From assembly GCA_022410635.1 (NCBI GenBank), contig JAJVDF010000028.1, positions 1,087,301 through 1,151,300 of the forward strand: a DNA stretch of 64,000 bases, given 5' to 3'. Positions 1 through 9,312 of the stretch are shown here, in pieces (position 1 is the first letter of the stretch; every line of letters begins with the position of its first letter). Origin of the DNA: Tretioscincus oriximinensis. Taxonomy: Eukaryota > Chordata > Lepidosauria > Squamata > Gymnophthalmidae. Below the pieces are notes generated by a model. It ran no database searches, was not told where the DNA came from, and saw only the letters and a program-made list of their open reading frames with translations. A program made the position numbers and the translations under genes.

Positions 1-227
1 AGACATCACTTAATCCTTTCCAAATGCTCTGGGTACATAAAGTTAACAGTTTGATTTTTCATCATGAGTATGTGTGTTATATAAAAAGTTCTATCATGTA
101 ATTGTAAGTTGTTTCTAACTATCTTGACTTTTTTATTATAATATTTTAATTGAAATGGCTCATATGATACCTGCAGCAGCACTTCTCATCTTAAAAAGTC
201 GCAACCAAATCCAATGCCATATTTTAA

Positions 228-310
228 AAAATTATTTATTATTTATTTATATTTTATATCTCGCCCTATACCCGAAGGTCTCAGGGCGGCCAACAATAAA
301 AACAATACAA
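228..310 (+). repeat. Interspersed repeat family B fragment (TTTATTTA / GGTCTCAGGGCGGCC type)
   Basis: Begins with (TTTA)n and carries the core AAGGTCTCAGGGCGGCCAAC followed by an A-rich AATAAAAAC stretch. The same core recurs at 28222-28376, 34803-34945, 35573-35695, 44958-45110 and more weakly elsewhere. This is a common reptile SINE/LINE-tail-like repeat; class not assigned. Confidence 0.7.
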
Positions 311-507
311 AATTCCTTTAGGTATTTGGGACCCAAGTTATTTAGGGCCTTATAAGTTAAAGTTAACACCTTGGGTTGAGCTCGGTAGCAGGTTGGGAGG
401 CAGTGCAGCTCTTTTAAGACCAACATGATGTGTGTCCAGCCAGTTGTTCTAGTCAGCAGTCTAGCTGGTGTATTTTGCACCTGCTGTAGCTTCCAAACCA
501 TTTTCAA
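310..507 (-). pseudogene. L2-clade LINE reverse-transcriptase C-terminal fragment
   Basis: The minus-strand frame reads LQQVQNTPARLLTRT, then HIMLVLKELHCLPTCYR, then LTLTYKALNNLGPKYL. This is the hallmark C-terminal block of L2-type LINE ORF2 proteins (LQxVQNxAARLLT, HIxPVLxxLHWLP, YKALNxLxPxYL). It is a short 5'- and 3'-truncated copy next to the family B repeat. It is an open frame but not a gene. Confidence 0.75.
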
Positions 508-1139
508 AGGCAGCCCTATATAGGATCTGTTTTGAAAGGACTTGTGTGTCTTACATGATGTAAATTTAGGATATTAATCAAATTTGATAAAGTATGACCC
601 CTAGGTCAATTTAGGCCTTATCCATCATATTACAATGCTGTCTATGGTAGAGGACTGATTCTTAACACTGCCTATTGGTAAATCCCCATACATTTTAAGG
701 CATTCATAATCATGAGTGTTTGCTTACAACCCCTTCATTTGATCTTATTTCACAGACACGAAGAATTAACGGTTCAACTCTGGCAAAGGATTTTTTCCAG
801 GCAGATTATCAATCTAGGCAGGAAAACATGCTCCTTACGTAGTGTAAATACTAATGCATCTCTGTAAATTAGAATATCATGGAAAAGTAAATTTATTTCA
901 GTAATTCAATTCAAATAGAGTTACTCACATATTATATAAATTTATTGCATATGTAGTGGCTTCCAAGTTGTCTTTAATGTAGCCCAAGTTATAGTAACAA
1001 ATGTAACAAAAGCTACGTGCCTTTGGTAAATAAATAAATAATTATAAATAAATAAATAATTATAGTTATAAATAAGTTTTGTTGTTGTTATTATTGTTAT
1101 TATTCATTTTTGATAATCCATTTTAGAGATTATGGGAAT

Positions 1140-1310
1140 GTAAGAATGTGAGCCATTTTAATTGTCCTTTTGTCAAGGTTAGGCTTCAACAGGTTTCTAA
1201 TAGGAACTGTGTTCAATTAGTTACAGACCTGCTGTTTGAAGTACTTTGCAATTTCTTCAGCAGATGCAAATTAATGACCACATTGTAATTTGACCAACTA
1301 CCAAATTTTA
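1140..1310. other. Unique AT-rich block with homeobox-like sites, possible conserved non-coding element
   Basis: No repeat signature. Contains several TAAT/ATTA cores and an ATGCAAATTAATGA stretch near 1264-1277 inside CDIN1 intron 1. Conservation cannot be judged without an alignment. Confidence 0.2.
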
Positions 1311-2139
1311 ATTAATTTATTTAAAAATAAATAAATAACATTTATTTAAAAATAAATAAATAAAAGCTCCAAATAGCATACTCGGAAGGAAGTGTTTAAC
1401 CAGTTCCTCTGCATTGTTACCTAATATGCACACCTCCCCTCAACTGCTCTCAGCAATACTAGTGACAAAATATTAGAATCAATACTTTTCACTCAGGCTA
1501 GAAAATCCATAGTCTGGAAGGATGTAATTTGTATTGAAATACTGTAAAAGGAGGAAGGTTTCACATTCTCGTCCCATCACTGCTGCTCTGATAAAATCTA
1601 GACTTCTCCATGGCTTTTTTCATTAAAAATTTAAGGTGTCAGTAAAGAAGATCATGACACTCCCACATAACAGGGCTTACAGTCCAAATATTGAAAGAGT
1701 ACAAAATTGTTATTTCACCCATAGGCCATCTGTACAATGTCTGTGCAAGGCTTCTTTAAATAATGGCAAGACAGATGCAGAACTGGCATTTCTTGTACTT
1801 TTACTTTCAAAACGATAACAGTTTAGTTTCGGTTGACAATACGTTTCCCCCACTAAGCTTTCTGAAATCATACTTGTAATACTGATTTTTTTCCATTGTG
1901 TAACATAGCAGATTACCAGCAAATAATTATTATCAATTATTACTTTGAACCTAGAGAAAACTGGAGGTTAAGGGATCTATGGAAATCCAATCTTCTCATT
2001 ACCAGTATTACTTCAGAGAACACGGAATGGAATGTAAAGCCCTTATTCTGAATCGAATCTCAGAATGCAGACTGGATGAAAACTAAGACACACCCAGCCA
2101 GGACCTTCCTTAGTCTGTTTTAGCATGTGGATTGAAGGT

Positions 2140-3726
2140 TCCTATTTGAAGATATAAAATCAGTTCCAAGTAAAGTGTTGGAAACCATAATTAAGGACAA
2201 AATTACTAAACACATGGAGAAGCACGCATTGCTGAATGAAACTTAGCATGGCTTCTGCTAAGGTAAATCATGCCTAACGCACAGATAGCTCAGTTGCTTA
2301 GGAATTCGTCTCTCGTCTGGAAGATCGGGTTTCGAAGCCATGTGTCAGACGTAGGGAGGGGTGAGCACCTTCCACTAGCCTGTAGCTCTAGCCAACTCAG
2401 CTATTCGAAAGTAGGAACTGCAAGAAATTGCAACTGACTGCAAGTAGATACATGGGAACCACCAGAGTCTGGTGGGGAAGATAGAATGTGAGCCTTCGGG
2501 CAAAATACCTTTGTAAGCCGCTTTGAGTCCCTTTGAAAGGTGAAAAAAGCGGGGTATAAGAACCCAGTTCTTCTTCTTCTTCTAACTTGCTAGAATTCTT
2601 TGAGAGTGCTAATATGTAGATAAAGGGGATCCAGTTGATATTGTCTATCTAGATTTTCAGAAGGCTTTTGATAAAATCCCTCATTAAAGGCTCCTAAAAA
2701 GCTCCACTCTCATGGACAGACTTTGTCCTGGACTGGAAACTGGCTGAAAGAGGGTAGTAATAAATGGACAGTTCTCTGAGTGGAAAGAGGTATGAAGTGG
2801 GGTACTCCAGGGGTCTGTATTGGGACTTTTGCTTTTCAATATATTCATAAACAATCTGGATGCCAAAGTAAATAGTGAAGTAGCTAAGTTCGCTGTTCAG
2901 GATAGTGAAAACTGAAAATGATTATAAGACTCTCCAGAGTGATCTATTGAAATTGGGTGAGTGGGCATCAAAGTGGCAAATGCACTTCAATTTAAGCAAG
3001 TGCAAGGTCATGCACATTGGGGCAAAGAACCCCAACTACTCCTACCGACTGATGGGAACCAAGCTTTCTGTGACAGAGCAAGAAAAGGATCTTGAGGTGT
3101 TGGTGGACAATTCAATGAAGATGTCAACCCAGTGTGCAGCAGCAACAAAAAAGGCAAATTCCGTGTTGGGGGATAATTAAGAAAGGAATCGAAAACGAGT
3201 CAGCAAATGTTGTTTTGCTTCTTTATAAATCTGTGGTGAGGCCATATTTGAAATACTGTGTCAGTTCTGGTCACTGCATCTCAAAAGGGGTATTGTGGAA
3301 CTAGAGAAGTGCAGAAAGGGCAACAAGAATGATCAAGGGTCTGGAGCACCTCTCTTATGATGTAAAGCTGCAATGTCTGGGCCGTTTCAGCCTCAAAAGG
3401 CAACTTTTGAGAGGTGATCTGATTGAAGTGTACAAAATCATGCATGGGATGTATAGGGTGAATGTTTTCTCCATCACATAACACTAGGACCAGGGGGCAC
3501 TCCTTGAAACTGATGGGCAGAAAAGTGAGACCAGAGAAAGTATTTTTTCACCCAGAGGGTCACTGGCCTGTGGAATTTACTTCCTGAAGAGGTGGTGGTA
3601 GCTAACAGCTTGGATAGCTTCAAGATGGGACTAGACAGGTTTATGGACACCAAGGGTATAAATGGGTATAGAATGGATATCTGAATGCTGCCTCCAGGAT
3701 GGAGCAACAGGCAGCACTCCTGAAAT
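2140..3726 (+). pseudogene. CR1-like LINE (TTATGTTC-tail family), reverse transcriptase and C-terminal part, decayed
   Basis: In frame pieces with stops and frameshifts the plus strand reads SKVLETIIKDKITKHMEKH, then (after a SINE) NLLEFFES, then QKAFDKIP, GSVLG-like and KVNSEVAKF-like blocks, then from 2905 the segment LGEWASKWQMHFNLSKCKVM and VTEQEKDLEVLVD, then RRLRGDLIEVYKIMHG-like and LPEEVVVANSLDSFK-like segments near the end. This order is that of CR1-clade ORF2 from mid-RT to the C terminus. The longest open piece is 91 codons (2905-3180). The copy is split by a SINE (2279-2581) and by a 651-bp insert (3727-4377), and its 3' UTR resumes at 4378. Confidence 0.88.
2279..2581 (+). mobile_element. 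tRNA-derived SINE, full length, family S1
   Basis: Starts with a tRNA-like head (GATAGCTCAGTTGCTTAGGA; B-box-like GGTTTCGAAGCC), followed by a shared body (CACCTTCCACTAGCCTGTAG) and a 3' part GTAAGCCGCTTTGAGTCCCT ending in (TTC)n. It is flanked by the direct repeat CTAAC (2274-2278 and 2582-2586), a plausible target-site duplication in the CR1-like LINE. Other S1 copies: 4690-4935, 8287-8592, 14603-14915, 21063-21317, 29370-29606, 40777-40877. Confidence 0.88.
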
Positions 3727-4377
3727 AGACTGATCAAATGATCCCTTTTTTTGGGGGGGACCCAGTTTTGGGGTCTTTACTGCCACCACCACCCCGGGGA
3801 GGTGGTTGCCATTTCCCCAGTTTTTGCTGAGGAAAAAAAAATAAAAAAAATATTTTTTTAAAAAAGAATTGCTGCACCACCACTAGGGGGCTCTGGCGTC
3901 TGGAGCCAGCTCCTGAAAGGCATTCTCCCCTCAGTAAAAAATAAGAAAACTCACACACTATAAAAAACTTGTCGCACTCTTAGTTTTTTAAAAATAAATC
4001 ACTACCACCAGGGGGCTCTGATAACAGGGGGCAGCTCCTGATGGCACCCTCCGCGTAGTAAAAAATAAAAATTCTCATGCATTTCAAACAATTCTCATAC
4101 ACTTAAGAAAATGATTAAAAAAAAACAATTCACTGCACTACCACTAGGGGTCTCTAGCAACCAGGGGCGAGCTCCTGAGGGCACCCTCCCCTCAGTAAAA
4201 AAAATAAAAAAAATGCACACACTTTTAAAAATTCCCACATGCTTCACAGATGTCTCGGGTGGTAATTTCAGAGAGGAATGCCTATGTTTGTGGGTAATTT
4301 GCATATTTATGAATATGCAAATTAGCATAAATATTAATTACCCCGGTTTGGGCCTCAGAAAATCTGGTCCGTCTACT
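3727..4377. mobile_element. 651-bp insert inside the CR1-like LINE, unclassified
   Basis: The host CR1-like 3' UTR stops at 3726 and resumes at 4378 with the direct repeat TGAAAT on both sides (3721-3726 and 4378-4383), so this block arrived by insertion. Its ends are only weakly inverted (AGACTGATCA against AGACGGACCA). It holds three diverged tandem units of about 125-135 bp, each with a CCACYAGGGG core and a CAGCTCCTGA/GAGCTCCTGA core, and an octamer palindrome near its right end. No coding capacity is recognised. Confidence 0.6.
3880..4158 (+). repeat. Three tandem units with CTCF-like cores
   Basis: CCACTAGGGGGCTCTGG at 3880-3896, CCACCAGGGGGCTCTG at 4005-4020 and CCACTAGGGGTCTCTAG at 4141-4157, spaced 125 and 136 bp. 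The first two match the CTCF core CCASYAGRKGGC; the third has a T in place of the last core G. Each is followed by a GAGCTCCTGA/CAGCTCCTGA stretch and an A-rich spacer. Confidence 0.65.
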
Positions 4378-4533
4378 TGAAATACCATTTGCAGGGAGTC
4401 ATGAACAGGTGCATATTTTGCTTTCCTCTGTTCAGACTGCCCAGGTGCATCTGGTGGGCCTCTGTGTGAGACAGAATGCTGGACTAGATGGGCTGTGGCC
4501 CGATCCAGTATGGCTCTTCTTATGTTCTTATAA
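4378..4533 (+). mobile_element. CR1-like LINE 3' UTR end (continuation of 2140-3726)
   Basis: Continues the interrupted copy: CATTTGCAGGGAGTCATGAA, CAGGTGCATCTGGTGGGCCT, then ATGGGCTGTGGCCCGATCCA and a TTCTTATGTTCTTAT end. The same end is seen at 7525, 9112, 21833 and 31337. Confidence 0.88.
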
Positions 4534-4689
4534 AATATATGTCCTTTTGTAGAAAGGTCTTCAATAAAATACTGTTTGGTACAAACTCCAAATTCTGTTC
4601 TTTGGACAACAGTAATTCTCACAAGAAGACATTAAGCACTATATCTGAAATGATAACATTCTGGACAATTACTGAGGTTCAAATTTACT

Positions 4690-4935
4690 TTGAACCGTCT
4701 CTCAAAGCCCTGTTTCGGACGTGGGGAGGAGTGATCACCTTCCACTAGCCTGCAGCTCTAGCCAACCCAGCTGTTTGAAAGCATGACTGCAAGTGGATAC
4801 ATGGGAACCACCACATCCTGATGGGGAAGATAGAATGTCAGCCTTTGGGCAAAATACCCTTGTAAGCCGCTTTGAATCCCTTTGAAAAGGTGAGAAAAGC
4901 GGGGTATAAGAACCCAGTTCTTCTTCTTCTTCTTA
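4690..4935 (+). mobile_element. SINE S1, 5'-truncated
   Basis: Begins around the B-box region (CAAAGCCCTGTTTCGGACGT), then CACCTTCCACTAGCCTGCAG, GTAAGCCGCTTTGAATCCCT and a (TTC)n tail. It lacks the tRNA 5' half. Confidence 0.85.
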
Positions 4936-5119
4936 ATTACTGAATTTGAAGCCCAAGTCCTCCATGAAAGGCCAATAAACTGTCTTGAGTAAACAACTGA
5001 TCTGCATCAGCCTACCGCAAAATATACTGTTAAATCCATCCGCACAAGACACACGCAGGCTGCTGCTATACTGATGCCACTGCAGCACGGAGATGTTATT
5101 TTCATAGAACCTCAAGGCT

Positions 5120-5235
5120 TTGCCTTTTTCATTTCCTTGAGAATGGCCAGAATTTGTGGACCACTGTGTGAGTCAAGATCCTGGATGAGATGGGCTGTGA
5201 CATAATCTAGGAAGGCTCCTTTAAGGTTCTTGTGC
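5120..5235 (+). repeat. Decayed CR1-like LINE 3' end
   Basis: Contains ACTGTGTGAGTCAAGATCCT, GATGAGATGGGCTGTG and a degraded TTCTTGTG tail, all diverged from the CR1-like 3' end. No gene is seen in 5235-5400. Confidence 0.5.
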
Positions 5236-5406
5236 CCAGGTGCAACTTAATGCAGCCTTAGTACTGTGCAAAATGTGTTTATTGGAAAAGAATAAAAAAG
5301 ACACAAGGGCCACTAAGGCTCAGGGGGTCAGAGATAATGGCTATGTGACCCCACTGAGCTTTATTCTGGCCACAATAAGGCTCAGCGGGGACAGAGAGCC
5401 ACACCT

Positions 5407-5557
5407 AGGCTGCATGCACACTTCACTTATTTAGTCCACTATAACTGGATATTCCCCAATAAAGCATGGATATTCTGGAATAAATCAGTCCATGCAATGC
5501 TTTATTGTGGAACATCTAACCATAGCGGAATAAATAAGCGATGTGTGGATGCAGCCA
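5407..5557. mobile_element. hAT-like MITE (family Y) close to the CDIN1 promoter
   Basis: Terminal inverted repeats AGGCTGCATGCACAC and (reverse complement of the right end) GGCTGCATCCACACATCG, with a palindromic core built on CAATAAAGCATGGA and TGCTTTATTG. The core is shared, in opposite orientation, with the element at 57287-57412. Clear target-site duplications were not found, so the superfamily is inferred from TIR style only. Confidence 0.65.
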
Positions 5558-5907
5558 CAGTATCCAAAGACACCCACGCCAAGAAGAGTGACACCGTACG
5601 CGGTAGGCGTGGCCGGGTGACGTCGCGGCGGGTGAAACGCAAGCGCGTTACGCAAGGAAGACGCGCGCAAGGACTGGCTGCTTTCCCCCAGCTCCTCCCT
5701 GCCTCGCCACGCGCGGAAACAAACCGAAACGTGACGTTCGGAGCGCGTGTCGCCAAGTTCGCGTCATCCGCTTAACCGGCGCTTTTTCCCCCCCCGGGCC
5801 CGAGCAGCGACGCCGTCCCGTTGCAGCAGGGCCGGAATTTGCCCAACCTGGCCAGGGGAGCGGAGGCGGGCGTGGTGCTCGGTGGGCTGCCCCAGGCCCC
5901 GGCGGCG

Positions 5908-5912
5908 CTTAC
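5908..5912 (-). other. CDIN1: 5' splice donor of CDIN1 intron 1
   Basis: On the minus strand the exon ends ...CCCAAG and the intron opens GTAAGC, a strong match to the vertebrate donor consensus. The coding phase left here (two bases, AG) fits the serine that follows RFP in the CDIN1 family. Confidence 0.88.
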
Positions 5913-6013
5913 CTTGGGAATCGCTCCCGCAGTTTCCTCAAGCTCTGCCTGGTGGGCGGCATTCGAGCCACGGCCTGCGCGATTTCTTCGTACTGGGCTT
6001 TGGGGATCTTCAT
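5913..6013 (-). CDS. CDIN1: CDIN1 coding exon 1 (CDAN1-interacting nuclease 1), N-terminal 33 codons
   Basis: Read on the minus strand from ATG at 6013-6011, this encodes 33 residues plus two bases (AG), ending at a consensus donor (AAG then GTAAG, intron starting at 5912). The peptide has KAQYEEIAQ near its start, PPTRQSLRKL in the middle and RFP at its end. It lines up without gaps with the start of vertebrate CDIN1/C15orf41 as I know it, including exon length and a split serine codon (AG plus N) at the junction. CDIN1 is a predicted PD-(D/E)XK-type nuclease of about 280 residues that binds codanin-1; mutations in people cause congenital dyserythropoietic anaemia type I. This exon holds only the N-terminal helical segment; the nuclease core is encoded further left, outside the window. 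The start at 6013 is preferred over an in-frame ATG at 6175 because it matches the family start and sits in a GC-rich Kozak context. Gene identity is from recall, not from a search. Confidence 0.92.
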
Positions 6014-6491
6014 GGCGCCGCCACCGGCCTGCTCGCTGTCTCGCCCCCTCAGGCGAGGAAGGCCACAGGGAGGCGGGGAGGACAGGAGGCGACGCCGCCA
6101 GCCAAACCAGGACAACCACGGGGCCCTCCGCCCCCCTTGAGGCCCCGGCGCGCCCTTGGCATCAGTCGCGCGCACACCTCCGCACTAGGGCCGAACCTGA
6201 GTCCCTCGGGGCCCGGTGTGCGAGCGCCGCTGCTTTTTTGCGCCCTCCGTGCATGCAGGGAACGAGGCGGCATGCGCGCTGCGGAGCTCCGCCCTCGTCC
6301 CTGGCAGTGAGCGCAGGCCGAGAGGGAGGCCCGACCCCGCGTTCCCTCGCCTTTGCCTTCTGCGGTGCCGCAGCCTCAGGCCGAGCAAGGGGAAGCCGAA
6401 GTCGGCGGAAAAGTGTTCCGTCTTTGTTGGCGCCTTGCTGCGTCTTCTGAAGCAGCTTGAATTGCCGAAAGGAGACAGATAAGGCCTCTCT

Positions 6492-6519
6492 CCCCCCCCC
6501 CGTCCCCCCTCCCCGCCCC
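6492..6519 (-). promoter_or_regulatory. G-quadruplex-prone tract upstream of CDIN1
   Basis: On the plus strand four C runs (10, 6, 4 and 4) separated by 1-2 bases; the minus, CDIN1-sense strand is therefore four G runs with very short loops, about 0.5 kb upstream of the CDIN1 ATG. Confidence 0.7.
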
Positions 6520-6559
6520 GCTCTATCTCGAAATAGGAGCCTGCCGCCATCCACATGGG

Positions 6560-7520
6560 TAGTGTAGTAGACTATAGCCTATGCTGGCCCGGGGGTGCTC
6601 AAGCTGTGTCCAGATACAGCCCCAAATAAAGGTTCCGTGGGGACAAGGCATAGAGTAAACTACAGCAAGGCCTCCATGATAAGGTTACTAGCAAAAAAAG
6701 GGCTTCAGGAATTTTGCAGCTTTAATGGGTGTTAAAAAGAGGAATAGTCATCAGGTACTGCGACATCTGATTAGAAATGAGATTTTCCATACCCCTTAAA
6801 GCCGCAAAACCCTGCGGTCCAGTTTTTTTGAGGTAGGTAACCGAAGACGTGACAGCAGGAACCTTTCTGGAACAAAATAAGGTCTAATGCATTTTCCACA
6901 ACTCTGCCTTAGATCCTGGTCACATCCCTAAATTTTAATCCAGGTTCAAGCACTTTCAGTGTATGAGAACATAATCATTTGATTGACCTTTTTTTTTTTT
7001 ACAGTATCTAATTGAGAAAGCTGATCTTTAGTTTGGCTGCTGTCATTTTGCTGCTGTGTTTTTCCATTCTGAACATTGATTGGACAAAACCAAGTTTGAC
7101 CTCTAGGACCTTTATGTTAGTATGGAGCATTATTCCAAAATATCTGAGTACCTGGATGCAGCAGCCTAATGTGATTGAATCTGATTGAATTTATGACTAT
7201 TTTGCAGACAAGTCAACTGGTCTTTCTTAAGGATAGGACTTTTGGTGTCTCATTTTTCAGTGCCCACTCTAACTTGCACCACACATCAATTGGCTTTTTC
7301 TGAACTACGCTTTATTTTTTGATATATCCCCAAAAATACAGGTCACTGGGCTACCTTTTGGTGAAGCATTAGTAAGTGAGCAGCAGAAACTATGTTTCCA
7401 GTGGGTATAAAAATTGCTTATTTACCCCCCTTGCCCTCCCCAGACAGGGCACAAACCCTCCCTCTTCCTGTCTCCCCCCCCCATCTGTTCCTGTTTCGAC
7501 TTGGCTGGTGCAAAAAAAAA
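6560..7520. other. Intergenic DNA upstream of CDIN1, no gene seen
   Basis: Mostly unique AT-rich sequence. A weak hairpin lies at 6712-6812, where TTTTGCAGCTTTAA pairs imperfectly with the reverse complement of TTAAAGCCGCAAAA. Pyrimidine-rich stretch near 7425-7500. Confidence 0.5.
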
Positions 7521-7524
7521 AGAT

Positions 7525-8286
7525 GAAGAAGAACATAAGAGGCACCCTGCTGAATCAGGCTGGAACCCATGTAGTCCAGCATTCTATCTCAAACAGTGGC
7601 CTACTGGGCAGTCTGGACCAGAAGAAGGCAAAATTTTCAACTGTTATTGATGCCCTGCAAATGAAATTTCAGTGATCCTGCCCATTGCTCCATCTCGGAG
7701 ACAATATCCTAGTAGCTATTTATACCCTTGGTGTCCATGAACCTGTCCAATCTCCTCTTAAAGCTATCCAGGCTGCTAACTACCACCACCTCTTCTGGAA
7801 GTAAATTTCAAAGGCCGATGAAAAAATATTTCCCCCTGTCTATCCTCACTCTTCTGCCCATCAGCTTCAAGGAATATCTCCTGGTCCTAGTGTTATGCAA
7901 CAGAAAACATTTTTTCTCTATACACCTTATTCATCCCTTGCATGATTTTAAACACTTGATTGAGATCACCTCTCAAGCACCCAGAAGTTGGAGCCGGATT
8001 TCATAAGGGAGGTGCTCTAGCCCCTTGATCATTCTAGTTTCCCTTTTCTGCACTTTCTCTAGTTCTACAATATGAGATGTGGTGACCAGAATTGTACACA
8101 GTATTCCAAATGGGGCCTCACCACAGCTTTATAAAGAGGCAAAACATTTGCTGACTTGTTTTCACTTCCTTTCCTATTTATCCCTAACATTGAATTTGCA
8201 TTATTTGCTGCTGCTGGACACTGGGACGACACCTTCACAAGATCCTTTTCCTGCTCTGTCACAGAAAACTTGGTTTCCATTAATTG
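7525..8286 (-). pseudogene. CR1-like LINE 3' portion, minus strand
   Basis: From its 3' tail (AAGAACATAAGA at the left) this copy runs through the 3' UTR and the C-terminal coding part. The minus strand reads METKFSVTEQEKDLVK and NVLPLYKAVVRPHLEYCVQF, the CR1 C-terminal block. It continues at 8593-8630 beyond an inserted SINE. Confidence 0.87.
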
Positions 8287-8592
8287 GTAGAAGAAGAACT
8301 GGGTTCTTATACCCCGCTTTTCTCACTTTTCAAAGGGACTCAAAGCGGCTTACAAGGGTATTTTTGCCCAAAGGCTTACTTTGTATCTTCCCCACCAGGC
8401 TGTAGTGGTTCCCACATATCTACTTGCAGTAAGTTGCAATTTCTTGCAATTCATGCTTTCGAATAGCTGGGTTGGCTAGAGCTACAGGCTAGTGGAAGGT
8501 GCTCACCCCTCCCCATGTCTGACACTGGGCTTCGAAACCTGATCTCCCAGTTGAGAGACGGATTCCTTAGCAACTGAGCTATCCATGCCTCA
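8287..8592 (-). mobile_element. SINE S1, minus strand, nested in CR1-like LINE
   Basis: Reverse orientation: (GAA)n at the left, ATACCCCGCTTTTCTCAC, CTAGTGGAAGGTGCTCAC, then GGCTTCGAAACC and TGAGCTATCCATGCC at the right. CR1-like sequence is interrupted at both ends: VTEQEKD region on the left and GTTACTCC/GGGTTCTTTGCC on the right. Confidence 0.88.
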
Positions 8593-8630
8593 GGAGTAAC
8601 TGGGGTTCTTTGCCTCATCTTCCCATCCTT
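8593..8630 (-). pseudogene. CR1-like LINE, continuation beyond the SINE
   Basis: The reverse complement reads GGCAAAGAACCCCAGTTACT, matching the CR1-like copy at 3030-3050. After about 8630 the similarity stops. Confidence 0.7.
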
Positions 8631-9111
8631 CCATACAGGCAGGGCTAGTTGTGGTGCAGGCTTGGAGCTGTAGTCTGCAGGGCAAGGCACAAAAGTGTAC
8701 ATGCTGCTCAGTCTACACTTTCCAGCAGGCACAGCCACCAGCAGCAAGTGGCAGAGGCAGCAGCTTGCTCTCACTTTGGCCTGCTACTGTCAGCCTGCCA
8801 TGGTTTGTTGGACCAGCATGCAGGCTTTTATAATAAGCACTTATCATCACAAAAAAATGTAGAAAAGCAAGCAGAAATACAACTAAAACCATTAAACCAG
8901 AAACAAATTGTCTGGAAATACAGCAATCACAAATCTGGGGTTTGTTGTTGTTGACAGTTGGTGCCTCTTCTATAGAGGATTGCATCTGAGGCATCCCCCG
9001 CTTTGGGCCTGCCATAGCCTACACTGGCTTGTGGCTGTTAGACAAATATTAAGGATTACTATTGAGAGATGTACACTGGATGTCATAAATCATGAATGTA
9101 TATGATTCATG
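8631..9111. other. No gene seen
   Basis: CAG-rich and mixed-composition sequence with overlapping short open frames and no recognised domain. Confidence 0.4.
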
Positions 9112-9312
9112 CATAAGAACATAAGAAGAGCCATACTGGATCAGGCCCTAGCCCATCTAGTCCAGCATTCTGTGTCACACAGAGGCCCACCAGATGCACC
9201 TGGGCAGTCCGAACAGACTAAAGCAAAATATGCTCCTGTTCATGACTCCCTGCAAATGGTATTTCAAGAGTCCTGCCTGTTGCTCCATCCCGGAGGCGAC
9301 ATCCAGACAATT
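9112..9312 (-). mobile_element. CR1-like LINE 3' end, minus strand
   Basis: Left edge CATAAGAACATAAGAAGAGC (reverse of the TTCTTATGTTCTTAT tail), then TGGATCAGGCC, GAGGCCCACCAGATGCACCT and TGTTGCTCCATCCCGGAGGC. 3' UTR only. Confidence 0.88.

Larger units (their letters stand above)
1..5912 (-). other. CDIN1: CDIN1 intron 1 (5' part, running off the left edge)
   Basis: Follows from the donor at 5912. No second exon with the expected continuation is recognised in 1-5912, so intron 1 exceeds 5.9 kb. It is AT-rich and filled by the repeats listed separately. The stretches 507-1140 and 1310-2140 hold only unique AT-rich sequence and short (TAAA)n tracts near 1028-1068 and 1320-1370. Confidence 0.8.
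5590..6560 (-). promoter_or_regulatory. CDIN1: CpG island promoter of CDIN1
   Basis: About 1 kb of dense CpG and high GC inside otherwise AT-rich DNA, centred on CDIN1 exon 1. No TATA box is visible at a sensible position, which fits a housekeeping-type CpG promoter. Motifs seen: an NRF1-like core GCATGCGCG at 6270-6278, CRE-like TGACGTCG at 5618-5625 and TGACGTTC at 5732-5739 (these two lie inside intron 1), and several GC boxes. The transcription start is not visible; it should lie upstream of 6013, perhaps 6050-6300. Long open frames on both strands across the island are by-products of low stop-codon frequency in GC-rich DNA. Whether the island also fires a divergent plus-strand transcript cannot be told from sequence. 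Confidence 0.85.

Noticed and set aside
2279..2581. tRNA gene suggested by A-box and B-box-like sequence
   Set aside because: It is the head of a repeated SINE with a shared body and (TTC)n tail; no complete cloverleaf.
2905..3180. 91-codon frame as a host gene
   Set aside because: CR1-like reverse transcriptase C-terminal sequence inside a broken LINE.
6014..6175. In-frame N-terminal extension of CDIN1 from an ATG at 6175
   Set aside because: The family starts at the equivalent of 6013, and the extension is a compositional GC-rich sequence with no family support.
5747..6556. Long overlapping open frames on both strands of the CpG island (up to 209 codons)
   Set aside because: GC-rich DNA has few stop codons. 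Only the 5913-6013 minus frame matches a known protein; the others have proline/arginine/alanine composition and no domain.
6567..6663. Inverted repeat with GTAGACTATAG-like ends
   Set aside because: Arms need several gaps to pair; too weak to call an element.
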